Source: Pteria penguin (lineage: Eukaryota > Mollusca > Bivalvia > Pterioida > Pteriidae). From it: a stretch of 64,000 nucleotides of DNA. Location of the stretch: assembly GCA_035048485.1 (NCBI GenBank), contig CM068581.1, positions 60,060,393 to 60,124,392 of the forward strand, given 5' to 3'. Position numbers and translations under genes: made by a program. Of this stretch, positions 32,537 to 44,705 are shown one piece after another; the stretch's first letter is position 1, and each line of letters opens with the position of its first letter. Under the pieces are notes generated by a model, which made no database searches, was not told the origin of the DNA, and saw only the letters and a program-made list of their open reading frames with translations.

Positions 32537-33967
32537 TATATATGAGATTATTGAACGAGATCTGCCAAAATAAATACACTTTTTATCGGTCATATCACTT
32601 GGATTGAGAGTTTACAGAGAAATCTGTCCTTCAATCTGAATTCAAAAGCATAAAGTTCTATTTTCTATATTAATTAATTATAATGAATAAAACGAAGATA
32701 TTCTTTTACAAATGAAAGAGCAGAACATAAATTGTTTTCGAGGATTCAGGAAAAAGCTAATTTTTTTCACAGCAAACGTACTGTATATGTTTCTTTTCAG
32801 TAGTTCATATTCAAGAAAAAGAATCTGCCTTCTTGAATGTTCAATATTATCTCAAGTTTGACTTACCGTTACAATGCATGAGAGGTCTTATTTTTATATC
32901 ATTATTATGGGTGAACATATATTCAAAGGAACGTCAGTGGTGGTATCCACAGCTGAATCTCTGAGACATTTATCATCTGAAAACAATTTAGATAACTTAC
33001 CTTTCACTAAGAGCACTATATAATATTATTATACGTTTATAGGGGAAAGAAAAAAACCGTTTGACTCAGCCTTATGACAGAAGTCACCAAGGAAATGCAC
33101 TGGTAATAATTTGAAAATAACAATAATAACGATGATGATGATGATAATGATGATGATGATAATGATGCTGATGATAGAAAATAATAATAATGATAATTAT
33201 AATAATAATAATGATAATAATAAGAAGAACAATAATAACAATAAAAAAGCATATAAGAACATCACAAACACTTTCGATTAAAGTGCAGTTGCGTTATCGA
33301 CATAGAACGGTCAATCGATATGCCATTAGTTAATTAATTGGTGTTTCTAACTGGTTTTCGGGTTCACCTTCTCACACTCATCACATAAGCAGTATGAAAT
33401 ATAACTTTGAAAGTTGCTCAAAAACTGCACAAGAACATTTATGCCCTTACACATGATTGACAACCATTAATATATTCTCAATAAGTTTGGTATTAATACA
33501 AATAAATTACCTTTTTATCCTTCTTAATCCAAATTAAGCGTTATAAATGATGATAAATCTTATTTTAGTCAAGAACAATACAGTTTTAATTCAGTACACC
33601 GAAACAGATTTCAGATGTTGAACTTTCAGGTCTACAGGTTAATCATTTCAATCGTATGACATGTCCTTCTATTTTTGACATACTTAGATGCAGTTCAAGA
33701 ATACAAGTAGATGAAAATACAACATCGAAGAATATCAAGAAATAGACATAAAACAAGTTATTACTCTGAAAATTCTGTATTTATATTTTCATGAAAATCA
33801 TGTGAAATTTAAAGAAAAAAAATGTATCTTAATTTCATACATATTTGAATATAATTGCTAGTTCCGATACAAATATGATTACCAAGGCAATACGATTTTT
33901 CAAGTGCAAGTCCGTGTTTTAGATTTTAAGGAACTCTTTCTTGTAGTCTCTAATTAGACTTGGACAG
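32537..33967. other. Unit 1 spacer with trinucleotide tract
   Basis: Sequence between the retroelement and the 3' end of the small minus-strand gene, collinear with unit 2 from about 41,494. It holds the GAT/AAT tract. Frame 33037-33252 (minus) is an artefact of that tract. Nothing else is recognised. Confidence 0.45.
33128..33245. repeat. (GAT)n/(AAT)n microsatellite
   Basis: Interrupted GAT units pass into AAT units. The unit 2 counterpart at about 42284-42425 has longer, purer AAT and GAT runs. Confidence 0.85.
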
Positions 33968-34363
33968 CTAATCTTTGCAAAGAATGAACATATGAGTGTG
34001 GTCATAAAAATATGACCACATTCGTCTCATTGACTTTGTTTCATACTTATAAGGAGAACTGCATACGCGTGAAGAGGGGTTAAACTTTGAGTCGGCGTCG
34101 TTCATTCCGGGCACATACCATCCAGACCATGATCTATTGAACCATTGTATTTTGTAGGCAATTATTTCGCCACCCAACGTCTGTCTGTCTACGTAGCGGT
34201 AAAGTCAAGCAGGCCAACGACAATCTCTAGTGGCGGGCCGTGTTACTTCGGTGCATTTACTCTGATTTCTTTTATACGTAGCCTTGTCAGATAGCCATGC
34301 TTCTGCTACCATAGATATTATAAGGATTAATGTAAAGATGGAGAAAATCCTCAATGTAAACAT
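33968..34363 (-). pseudogene. Small secreted protein, unit 1 copy with nonsense codon
   Basis: It aligns codon for codon with the open copy at 44299-44694. The start at 34363 and the signal peptide are intact. The GGA codon after CRWPA is TGA here (34205-34207), truncating the protein after about 52 residues. Downstream the frame stays open to the normal stop, with only point differences (for example VPGM for VPGV). One substitution explains the loss, so inactivation looks recent. A sequencing error or recoding cannot be excluded from the sequence alone. Confidence 0.8.
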
Positions 34364-35460
34364 GGCAGATAATCTGGAAAAAAAATCAAAACACAAACAT
34401 CACCATAACGAGATACACTGTTAACTTATAGTTATAAAGCTAGGCAAGAAGGCAAGAACGGAAGAGTTGGGTTTAGAACACCATCTATTCCTATCAAAAA
34501 GAACCTGTTAGGACGTTATAGTTCCGTCAATATTCAGAGTTAGGACGTTATAATTACGTCAATATCCAGAGCCTTAACTTTTACTCACTTTGAATTTACA
34601 TTTCGGCATAACAGTTTATGTATTGTTTTGTTGTGTGAAGTATAAGTCTATGTCATTTTCCTATATTGGTTAAATAATAAAGATGAATTGTGATGTGTTT
34701 ATTATTCGGTAAATTTACAACAGAAACATATCGACCAAAGTACAAACAGATGAAATATATCGGATTTAGTGTGAATGTTACTAAACTTGAACGGAATTAA
34801 CGAACAACAGAGACATCGAGAGGATCAAGTGAAATGGAACAATAAATACCATCTACCTATGCCCGTCATATACACGTTATCAGTTTATCCTGTTCTACAC
34901 TTGGTTTACAGTAATGATTATCGTAAACAACTAAACGTATAATACATAGTACACAGCACACATAAACGGAATTTTACTCGGTGAATATGCTATAACATAA
35001 GTATATACTAGTTGATAAACAGTGATACTTACATGTGTGAATCAGAGTGAGTTACGGATAGTAGTCAAATATGAGTTGAATATATTTTACTATTAATATT
35101 GTCAGTTATATACAATCTAATATCCTGTTCCTCCCTTGAATAAAGCTACAACTCCTAAGGCGTCATTGATAAATAAACCAATCGCTACACATGAATACGG
35201 ATAAGGAAGTGTATTTGGCAAAACAAATGTTATTTTCTAAACAAATAAATTTGGAACCAGGAGTTTACCTGTATCACTATCATCTGCATTCGCACTTTTA
35301 CATATAATATTAACATAAAACCTCTGAGTTTTACGATTTTTTAAAATAAGCTTCGGTAGATCGATAAAAGCGTGCAGTATTTTATAATGAGAAAGACAGG
35401 ATTCAGATATTGACTTTATGTAACCATTGTGAATTTATAATTCAAAATAATGAAAGTCCT
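34364..35460. other. 5' flank of the unit 1 secreted-protein copy
   Basis: This AT-rich stretch is the collinear equivalent of 44695-44898 plus 46143-47033. It contains the empty site (CAATATCCAGAGCC, about 34,550-34,565) of the 1.2-kb element in unit 2. Any upstream non-coding exon of the minus-strand gene would lie here; none was identified. Confidence 0.4.
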
Positions 35461-36807
35461 AAAAAATAAAAGATCCCAAGTGATTATTCACATTTTAATT
35501 TTGACCAGATATATACATAAGGCAAATCCAGGATGCCCCCGGACCTCTTAGGCCGCGCCATAAAAATAAGATAAAATAAAAGTTAAAAAATTCCTTGAAA
35601 TAGGCCCATGTAAAACGGTGTTTTACAAGTATTTACCTGTCTCTTTATTTCCCAAATTATTTCTAATTAGTATTTTTTGTTACGTTTCCTTAGAAATGTT
35701 TAACTCCCACCTTCCCACTTGCGACCATGATATAAGTATATTAACGTGAGATTCATGTCTTTATCAATATCAAAATCATACAAGCTGTGTTTGTAAAACA
35801 AAAATGCTGTCGTAAACTTGTTCGAATCCCATTGAACAATAACAGGTTCGGTCTCTAGAGAAAAGGACAATATTTGTAGTCCAGTTCATATGCTTGAACG
35901 GGTACGTTTAAGAACACTACATGTCCATGGCCAGAGCGTCGGACAGGAGATCAAACATACGGAGGGTAACTTGGAATGAATTGGGTACAGACGTATGACG
36001 GAAGTCGTTAGAACTCTACCCATTCATATTCTGGGCGAAGAAGGGGAAATATTGAAAAGCATACCCAATCATATATAGATATTTCACTCAAATCTATAAA
36101 CTCATATATATGTTTGTGTCGTTAAAGCTTTTCTCATTGTGAACACCTTAATTTGCTGTACGAAATATGCAGTAATTACATTTGCCATATAAACTCTCAA
36201 AATCCAATATGACATGACATAGTTACGTTTAACTTATTCATATTTTCTTTTATTGAGTTAATACCCCATACATGTATGTATTCTGAGAGAAAATGACATT
36301 CTCACCTTTGATTGACTTAAAAGTATACCCCACTCCAGCTACACTTCTGTATATATTTATAAAGGAAGTTTACCCCTCTCTCCCCGTGGTCAAACGCGAC
36401 GATTACCTCATGCAATCTATCAATGTGCCATAATCCAATGTTATGTAAAGCAACAGTGAAACAAAAGGAACAATGATTTCAAAGGTTTCAACGTTTTCTT
36501 CAATATGTAAAAGCCTGTTGTAACAGGTGTGAGTAAAAAGGGTAGGTAATGTTTCGGGATTTACAGTATATCTTCATTTTTAGCGTTCCAGGAAACACGG
36601 GGAATAACGATTCATCATTTTCAGTTCGCAGTTAAATATCTAATTATGCTTCATACCACTGTTAAATTATGGGTATTTAACCATGAACTTAACCGTAAGT
36701 TAACTCTAAGTTAACTTTGTGCAACAGATTAAACTTGAAGTTAATTTAACCATGAGTCTAACTACGTATTAACTCCAAGTTAAATTTAACAACGCATTGT
36801 TCAACCG
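35461..36807. mobile_element. Right part of the CGGTTGCACAAT element, copied by duplication
   Basis: It corresponds to 25023-26393 and includes the GTTAACT/AAGTTAA cluster and right terminus (GCATTGTTCAACCG, with one substitution in the terminal repeat). Lacking a left end, it is a by-product of the duplication, not a separate insertion. Confidence 0.75.
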
Positions 36808-37951
36808 AGTCCAGTTTGTTTCTACTTGTTCTTTTTGCCACTGAAGTTAAAGTTACACTTGTCTTTACTATCTATAGTTTTAAAATATCTGTATTGTCGA
36901 TTCATTTCGCGATGATTTGAAAACGGAGCGTGGATAGAGATAAGTCCAATTGTTCATAGCATTATTTTATTTGAACTTTTGTCTTAGAACTCGAAATAAT
37001 TTGCCTCGTTATATCTATACTATAACAGAAAGTTTCATGATAACAGTAGAAACGAATCGTTAAATTAGATAATCAATAGAAATATATGTTTCTAACACCA
37101 ATACATAGTTTGGCTAGATTTCTGCAAGATAGTTCCTATATAAATCGAGAGAGAAGCAAGTGAAAACAAGAAACAGCTATGAAAAGAGGATATCAAGAGA
37201 CCCCATCAAACAATCGTTTGTGACTGGTAACAACATGGGTAATTTACAAACTTCTACACAAGAAGAGAATACTTGACTTGACGTCGAGATCTTTTTATCT
37301 ATTGTTCAGAAAACATTAAGAAATAATACTAACAATAATAAAAAAATCTTCATTTCAAAAGCTAATTATAAAAAAAAAAATTCCCGTACAAACACAAAAA
37401 TCCTATTACTCATTTTCATATAAACCTCTCAAAAAGAGATATATTTATTATGAGAAGCCAGCAATAATAATAACAGCAACAAAACTATCAGAAACATTAA
37501 ATAGGAGAGGTGATCCAGTTGGTAATTACATTCTAATCAATCCCATATGACTAAAACCCACTCAATTATTTGAAAATGCCAGTTAAAAAACAAGAACCAC
37601 ACTGATAGTAGATCACAACATATTGCGTTTACATGCACATATGCTTATTTCTGTAAATAAAAAAAACACCTAAAAAACGAAAACAAAAATGGAACAGGAA
37701 TGCGGCACACGGCCTTTATAGCATTTAACACATTGCTTATTTCTTACTACACTATGGTATAAATATTTCCATTTAAAGGACCATTCGGATTTCTTCGTAC
37801 TGGATGCGGTCAGAATGATATAAAAGGGAATTACGGAATTCATGATCAGGCCATGGCTTTGGAATAGATCCAAAAAAAGATAGCATTCTTTGGAGGATCT
37901 CCGTATAAAGTAAAGTAGAGTACTGATTCTTTATATCTCTGCTAACATGCA

Positions 37952-38921
37952 GCAATTCAAATATATATAGTAATAGGCCACGATAAAACTTACTTTTATT
38001 TTTGTGGTGTTTGGAGGTAAGGTTTGTCAACAAATTGTCGGTATTCCAATGGGCACTAACTGTGCTTCTGGCTGACATATTCCTTTACTCATACGAAGCT
38101 GAATTCATTCAGTCTTTGCTTTGCTTTCAAGGAAAAAAAAAACAATTGGCTCTTGGCTTCAATTTTACTTACAGATATATAGATGACTCGCTTTCAATTA
38201 ATAATCCTTCATTCGCGGATTACCTTAGCATCATCTATCCAAGTGAACTGGAGGTCATTTGGATATTATGTTGTCTTTCGATATTAATGGTCATTTGAAC
38301 ACCTCACTCTATGACAAACGTGACGATTTCAATTTCGCTATCACAAACTTTCCTTTCATAAGGAGCAACATTTCATCATCGCCCGCATACGGCGTATTCA
38401 TATCTCAGTTAATACGTTATTCCAGAGCATGTTCAAATTACAGTGACTTTGTTCTGAGGGCTAGGCGACTTTCAGTTAAGCTGCTCAACCAGGGTTATAT
38501 ATGTGCTAGACTAGCAACGTCACTGAGGAAATTCTACGGTCGTTACGAGACTCTTATTAATCCATATGATATCTCATTATCCAGACTTTTAAATGATATT
38601 CTGGACTGAGACCGATTCCGATCATTTTACACAGATTTGACACCTTCTATACTAGAAGGTTACCTACTTCGACTTCTCCATATATGAATACAAATGGAAT
38701 TTACACGATCTGACTCTTTCTACTGGGTGTATGTGACGGGTGTTGCTAGCAAGCAGGAGATGCTCACTCTCCCCGGGCACCTGATCTCACTCCATCACAG
38801 GATATGCTCTTCAAGTAGACATATTTTGTTATTTTCCATTTGTTTTTCATTTTCAATGATTTTGTATGTCCTCTGATTTTATGATTTTTGGACTTGTGCT
38901 TTGGATGTATCCATCATCTTT
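37952..38921 (+). mobile_element. Penelope-like retroelement fragment, unit 2 insertion
   Basis: Unit 1 has CTAACAAGCAACACG at the corresponding place (27,590-27,606). Unit 2 carries about 970 bp here, flanked by ACATGCA on both sides (37945-37951 and 38922-38928), a probable 7-bp target duplication. The fragment is the 3' part of the element at 30202-32536 in opposite orientation, 5' truncated. Relative to the unit 1 copy it has lost roughly 80 bp (between AAAACTTACTT and TTTTTGTGGTG) and a few bases in the motif B region. Confidence 0.8.
38002..38609 (+). pseudogene. RT C-terminal fragment
   Basis: Overlapping frames give LADIFLYSYEAEFIQSLLC, YRYIDDSLSINNPSFADYLS and then, after a frame change near 38,260, the DIMLSFDINGHLNTS block to LNDILD. 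The frame change and the missing segment after PSELEV are the same as in the unit 1 element, so both descend from one already defective source. Confidence 0.75.
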
Positions 38922-39800
38922 ACATGCAACACGTACACGAAAAATAAACAAAGACATGCATATTATGTCGGACAGCAAACGATGCATACATTCTGCATGT
39001 ATCGTTGACAAATATTAAATGCATATTTAAGATACCGTAGGTGTTTATATAATTGTATCGATACAAGTACATGCATAGGAATAATAGAACTGTATTGGTG
39101 TAATCAATAATACTCGTCAAATTTGTGCAGTGGAAACACTTCAAAGTACAATGATGATTGGCACACAAGATGATAAAAAAAAAATCTGCTGCTGATCAGT
39201 CACAACCGTAGTGTGTAATAAATGCCTCTACTGTGAATTCTATGAATAGAATATGGAAGAAACAACTTCTTTTAAATCTGATCAAACTAGTGCAAAGTAT
39301 GCGCCTTTCTACAAATTATATCTCTTCATCTATGATCTAGGCGGAAACTGGAAATCCAATGTGTACATGTAGATATTTGAAGAGCAAATCAGTTAGAATT
39401 AAATTATTTGTGAAAAATTATCGTAACATGCTTAGTACATACATACATACAGAAAATTTTCATCATTTTGCGATGTATTGGTGTACAATTTTGGTATCCT
39501 AAATTTGAATTATGTATAAATCATAATATTCAAAAATCGAGTCTGCTTAAAATGAATTTGGAATGTATAGCTGAAAGCCAATAACATAAAACTTATATGC
39601 TGTATGAAGAATTATTTCTAATTAACCAGCTGATTGATATATTCCACTATTTTGTTCAGATAAAGTTTGAAATTGCAAATTAGTTATTTGCTCAAACAAA
39701 ATGACAAAATCTAAGGCTTAAAGATATAAAATGTTTCCCGGTTTTAAACATGCACATACATTTAAGTTTCCATTAGAACAACGATTGTATAGAGATTGCA

Positions 39801-40075
39801 TTGATTGATTGGATATTGTTTTACGTCACTCCACGATTATTTCACGTATATGGTGACGGCATCTGCTTGATGCTCTGCATACAAATTTAGACGTTTGCAA
39901 CGCACCCAGCCGAAGCAGTGAGGGATCTTTTAGGTGCAACACCTAGCGTGACACGGGACCTCGGGTTTAACTGTCTTATCCGAAAGACAGAACACCTGTG
40001 CGCCCAGGGTTGGAGTCGAACCCGGGACCTCTCGATCATGAGCCGAACACCTCATCCACAAGGCCACATCGGCTT
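39801..40075 (-). mobile_element. tRNA-derived SINE, copy 4 (unit 2)
   Basis: Positional homologue of the SINE at 28512-28782. Here the tRNA-like head is better kept: read on the minus strand, 'GGTCCCGGGTTCGACTCC' holds the B-box that copy 3 has lost. Body motifs are as in the other copies. Confidence 0.85.
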
Positions 40076-42283
40076 CGACTGTATATAGAGCATAATAGTA
40101 CACGGTAAATGGCACAAATTGCAGCATTGGGGAAAAGATCGTTCCTCACATTGATATTATTTTGCTTGAATGTTTGTGAAATGCATCTTTAATGTCACTC
40201 ACATTTAATTTATCTAATGAATATCAATACATTTATAGGTGACAGTGTTCGGAAGCAGTGCAGGTGCATATTCTGCATTGATTCATATGATGATACCTTC
40301 AAGTCGTCCTCTTTTCCGAAGAGCAATAATTATGAGTGCACCAATAGGTATATCATTCCAAACAGCCGAAAGAGCTCAAACTCTCTCAACAGAATTCGGA
40401 AAAAGACTAGGATGTACTGTAAATGATATTGTCTGCTTTAGATCGAAAACAGCAAACCAATTGGTGAAAGCTATGGATACCGGAAATCAAGACATACTAG
40501 AAATCTTGAAGTCTGGTCATTTTTTTGAATCATTTATGCCATGGGGACCGGTGATAGACAAGATGTTTTTTTCTATGGGTATAATGGATTCTGCTAAAAG
40601 TGGTAGTTTGGGAAGACATGATCTGATCATGGGTTCCACAAGTCAAGAACTTCTTCCACATGTTTACAGAGCAGTTCCGATCCCTGTAAATATAACTTCT
40701 TTTACAGCAATGCTGACATTTTGGCTTGGATCGGGTAGTCATATTTCTAATATAATAAAAGCGTACGTTCAAGATCTCAACAAACTAGATCTTAGATCAG
40801 AATTAGGGTACATAATTTCGGATGTAATGTTTACCTGTCCGACACGTCAAATTGCACAATATCTAGAAGTGACAAATAAGGAATGGTTGTATACTTTTGA
40901 CCAGGAGAAACCGATGCGTGATCCATCCATGTCATCTGACCCTACATGTTCTACGGTAGCCTGTCATACTGCTGAACTGCAATACGTGTTCAATTCTTTC
41001 TACGAAACAAGGGCTGCAATAAACGTTACTGATGAACTGTTAACAAGAAAAGTTGGTAAATATTGATCGGCGTTTTCAAAGTATGGAAATCCAAACTATT
41101 CTACCGGGCAGCAGTTCTGGCCAAGCTACGGTAAAGATGCAACTGAAATTCTTCTATCCGCTTACCGTCATGCAACAATCGATCATTATCGATTGAATCT
41201 TTGTAAACTATTTGGATAATAATATGAACATGTACACGCAACAAACATTGTATGACATGATAAAATTACAAAAAAAATTTAATAAATTATGTTTCTAATT
41301 TAAAAGAGAAACCAAATATACTTGATACTGCAACTTATTACATGCTTGTGTAGGTATATAACGTTGATATTATTTCTTTGCTTGTCATTCAGTTTGTCAG
41401 AGTATTTGTAAGAGTATTACCAAGTTTATAAGCAAGTTAAAATACTGTGAGAAGTCTTTTAATTGGTGGATATTTGCACACCTTTTAGGCAATCCATATA
41501 TGAGATTATTGAACGAAATCTGCCAAACTAAATACACTTTTTATCGGTCATTTCACTTGGATTAAGAGTTTACAGAGAAATCTATCCTTCAATCTGAATT
41601 CAAAAGCACGAAGTTCTATTTTCTATATTAATTAATTATAATGAATCAACGAAAATATTCTTTTACAAATGAAAGAGCAGAGACTGTACTGAGAACATAA
41701 ATTGTTTTCGAGGATTCAGGAAAAAGCTATTTTTTTTTCGCAGCAAACGTACTGTATGTGTTTCCTTTCAGTAGTTCATATTCAAGAAAAACAATCTGCC
41801 TTCTTGAATGTTCAACATTATCTCAAGTTTGACTTACCGTTACAATACATGAGAGGTCTTATTTTTATATCATTATTAGGGGTGAACATATTTTCAAAGG
41901 AACGTCAGTGGTGGTATCCACAGCTGAATCTCTTTGATATTTATCATCTGAAAACAAACCGCCAACCATAACTTCAAAATATCCGTTTACAATTCTCGAA
42001 AACATGTGTATTCCAAAATGTACATCTCAGTGATCTAGTCATGGATAATTACTCTATCGATTAACCCTGATCAGTGGTCTACCTAATAATATACATCATT
42101 CGAATCTTTATCTTTTTCATAGATCCCAATGTATTTGGATAATTAACCTTTCACTAAGAGCACTATATAATACTATATACGTTTATAGGGGGAAAGAAAA
42201 AAAAAACAAACAAACATCTGACTCAGCCTTATGATAGAAGTCACCACGGAAATGCACGGGTAATAATTTGAAAATAATAAAAA

Positions 42284-42354
42284 TAATGATGATGATGATG
42301 ATGATGATGATGACGATGATAATGATGATGATGATAATGATGCTAATGATAGAA

Positions 42355-42398
<44 letters not shown>

Positions 42399-42425
42399 GA
42401 AGAACAACAACAATAATAACAATAA
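42284..42425. repeat. (GAT)n/(AAT)n microsatellite, unit 2
   Basis: Counterpart of 33128-33245 with longer uninterrupted runs. The leucine/isoleucine-rich minus frame over it is an artefact. Confidence 0.9.
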
Positions 42426-42519
42426 AAACAACATATAAGAACATCACAAACACTTTCGATTAAAGTGCAGTTGCGTTATCGACATAGAACGGTCAATTGA
42501 TATGACATTAGTTAATTAA

Positions 42520-43630
42520 AGTTGCACTAGCTGTCATTTTCCGTATTAAAAACGAAAGCTGTTACTTTTAACCCTGGACTCTCTCCTGAAGTTAAGCCTT
42601 TATACGTAATTACAGTGTTATATATGTTCGGTTAGTAGTGGAAAAAATCATTAAAATGTAATTAAATAATTACGACCTACCCGCACAAAGTCGGTAATTT
42701 TTTCTTCACCTGGCATGCTCAGTGTATCAATGACCTAGCCAATTAACGCGAGATTATTAAACTTTTACTAATAACAACAACACTGGTGAAGTAGACAAAG
42801 CTATCGGAGATGAGACGTCCTCGATTAAAGGCAGAATTCGATAACATCAGGGATGAAAAAGTCTGTGACGATACATTTTTAGAACAAGAACAACATAGAA
42901 GTTGCACTAGAGCAATGGGAACGGGGGAGAGTTGTCAATTTATACAAAATACTTCGTACGAGTATTTAATGTTTACATTTTCAATACCACGTCAGCACGA
43001 GGCCTTGACATTCCATTGTATTGATTACTTGCGTGTTTGTATTATGAAAGCGACCCGATATTTACTGTCATTAGGTAAGGTAATCTCTTAAAATTAACTG
43101 TTGATAATAAGTGGACGACATGAAAGAAATGTAAATGCATTTTGTAAAATTCTTTAAAAGAAATAGTTTTAAGAGTCCCTTTTGGGGGCCCCTCGATCAA
43201 ATCATGTGGGACTACTAATGTGACATAAAGCTTTAAAATGTTCGTTGTATATAGTCAAATTACTATTGACAGTATTACTAATGACATTTTTTCTTTTCTT
43301 CTATGCATTTAGTATGCGCCTATATATCTTTGAGTTTACAGAGCTAGATAAAACATGTTTTACGAAGATATACTCAGCGAAACACTTTAGTACATTGTTT
43401 TTATCACGTGATTTTCTGACCCGATCTACATACGTGTCAAATGTTGTGTAAATGGTGAATGTAACGGATATTTCTCAATTTTTCCGGTTTATGAACACGT
43501 GTGAATGTCGTCAAAAGAGTTAACTTTGGATGTAGTATAACTTTCTTTTGTAGTTTGATTGTATGTAATTTCAGATAATTAAATAAAACATAACATTCTT
43601 GTTATACCAATTTTGACGGCTAATGCAACT
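42520..43630. mobile_element. 1.1-kb TTAA-flanked inverted-repeat element
   Basis: Unit 1 reads GTTAATTAATTGGTG (about 33,330-33,344). Unit 2 has an extra 1111 bp with TTAA on each side (42516-42519 and 43631-43634). The ends AGTTGCACTAGCTGTCA and AGTTGCATTAGCCGTCA (right end reversed) match at 15 of 17. TTAA duplication is typical of piggyBac, but these ends do not start with the usual CCCT, so the superfamily is open. Frames at 42810-43091 and 43245-43451 match nothing I recognise. A truncated second copy lies at 18890-19045. Confidence 0.8.
42810..43091 (+). CDS. Hypothetical frame inside the TTAA element
   Basis: A 93-codon frame starting MRRPRLKAEFDNIRDEKVCD lies within the inserted element and nearly ends at a GGTAAGG splice-donor-like sequence. 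No domain is recognised. It could be a captured exon or chance; the non-repetitive composition and the donor-like end are the only reasons to list it. Confidence 0.15.
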   Translation: MRRPRLKAEFDNIRDEKVCDDTFLEQEQHRSCTRAMGTGESCQFIQNTSYEYLMFTFSIPRQHEALTFHCIDYLRVCIMKATRYLLSLGKVIS

Positions 43631-44298
43631 TTAATTGGTGTTTCTAACTGGTTTTCGGGTTCACCTTCTCACACTCATCACATAAGCAGTATGAAATATA
43701 ACTTTATCAAATTCAAGTTTATCAAAAACTGCTCGAGAATATTTATGCTCTTACACATGATTGACAATCATTAATATATTCTCAATAAGTTTGGTATTAA
43801 TACGAACAAATTACCTTTTTATCCTTCTTAACACAAATTAGTGATATAAATGATGATAGATCTTATTTTAGTCAAGTACAAAACAGTTTTTAAATCAGTA
43901 CACCGAAACAGATTTCAGATGTTGAACTTTCAGGTCTACACATTAATCATGTCAATCATATGGCATGTCCTTCTATTTTTGACGTACTTAGATGCAGTTC
44001 AAGAATACAAGTAGATGAAAATACAACATCGAAGAATATCAAGAAATAGACATAAAACAATTTATTACTCTGAAAATTGTGTATTTACATTTTCATGAAA
44101 ATCATGTAAAATTTAAAGAAATAAAATGTATCTTAATTTCATACATATTTAAATATAATTGCTAGTTCCGATACAAATATGACTACCAAGGCATTGATAC
44201 TAAAATGTCCGTAAAATACAATACGATTTTTCGAGTACAAGTCATTGTTTTAGATTTTAAGGAACTCTTTCTTGCGGTCTCTAATTAGACTTGGACAG

Positions 44299-44694
44299 CT
44301 AATCTTTGCAAAGAATGAACATATGAGTATGGTCATAAAAATATGACCACATTCGTCTCATTGACTTTGTTTCATACTTGTAAGGCGAACTGCATACTCG
44401 TGAAGAGGGGTTAAACTTTGAGTCGGCGTCGTTCACTCCGGGCACATACCATCCAGACCATGATCTATTGAACCATTGTATTTTGTAGGCAATTATTTCG
44501 CCACCCAACGTCTGTCTGTCTACGTAACGGTAAAGTCCAGCAGGCCAACGGCAATCTCTAGTGGCGGGCCGTGTTACTTCGGTGCATTTACTCTGATTTC
44601 TTTTATACGTAACCTTGTCAGATAGCCATGCTTTTGCTACCATAGATATTATAAGGATTAATGTAAAGATGAAGAAAATCCTCAATGTAAACAT
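44299..44694 (-). CDS. Small secreted cysteine-containing protein (131 aa), open copy
   Basis: ATG at 44694 starts MFTLRIFFIFTLILIISMVA, a strong signal peptide with probable cleavage near AKA-W, leaving about 109 residues. The mature part has four cysteines (QSKC, TRDC, SRVC, FILC), an N-x-S site (NRS) and an aromatic-rich core including WFNRSWSGWYVPGVND and MRRMWSYFYDHTHMF. On the minus strand the sequence just before the ATG is TTTTTTCCAG, a good splice acceptor, so a non-coding upstream exon is likely; the frame extending 8 codons further upstream crosses that acceptor. I do not recognise the family. It is probably an extracellular protein; function unknown. The duplicate at 33968-34363 has a nonsense codon. 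Confidence 0.75.
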   Translation of the reverse strand: MFTLRIFFIFTLILIISMVAKAWLSDKVTYKRNQSKCTEVTRPATRDCRWPAGLYRYVDRQTLGGEIIAYKIQWFNRSWSGWYVPGVNDADSKFNPSSRVCSSPYKYETKSMRRMWSYFYDHTHMFILCKD

Positions 44695-44705
44695 GGCAGA
44701 TAATC
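44695..44705 (-). promoter_or_regulatory. Splice acceptor just upstream of the ATG
   Basis: Read on the minus strand, a T-rich run ends in CCAG, followed by ATTATCTGCC and the ATG. The same sequence is present in unit 1 (just above 34363). It indicates a 5' UTR intron. Confidence 0.45.

Larger units (their letters stand above)
37779..41219 (+). pseudogene. Esterase exons 4-5 duplicate, inactivated
   Basis: The exon 4 copy (37779-37909) and exon 5 copy (40239-41219) keep their lengths (131 and 981 nt) and splice sites. Two tryptophan codons are lost: TGG to TAG at 37865-37867 in ALEWIQ, and TGG to TGA at 41064-41066 in KYWSAF. Exons 1-3 were not included in the duplicated segment, so the copy lacks a signal peptide, start and promoter. 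The nucleophile box GSSAG and other triad positions remain. Substitutions such as K to M in VIDKKFF and P to S in LGPGSH show drift. The copy was probably dead on arrival. Confidence 0.92.

Noticed and set aside
42183..42434. Leucine/isoleucine-rich membrane protein
   Set aside because: A translation of AAT/GAT trinucleotides.
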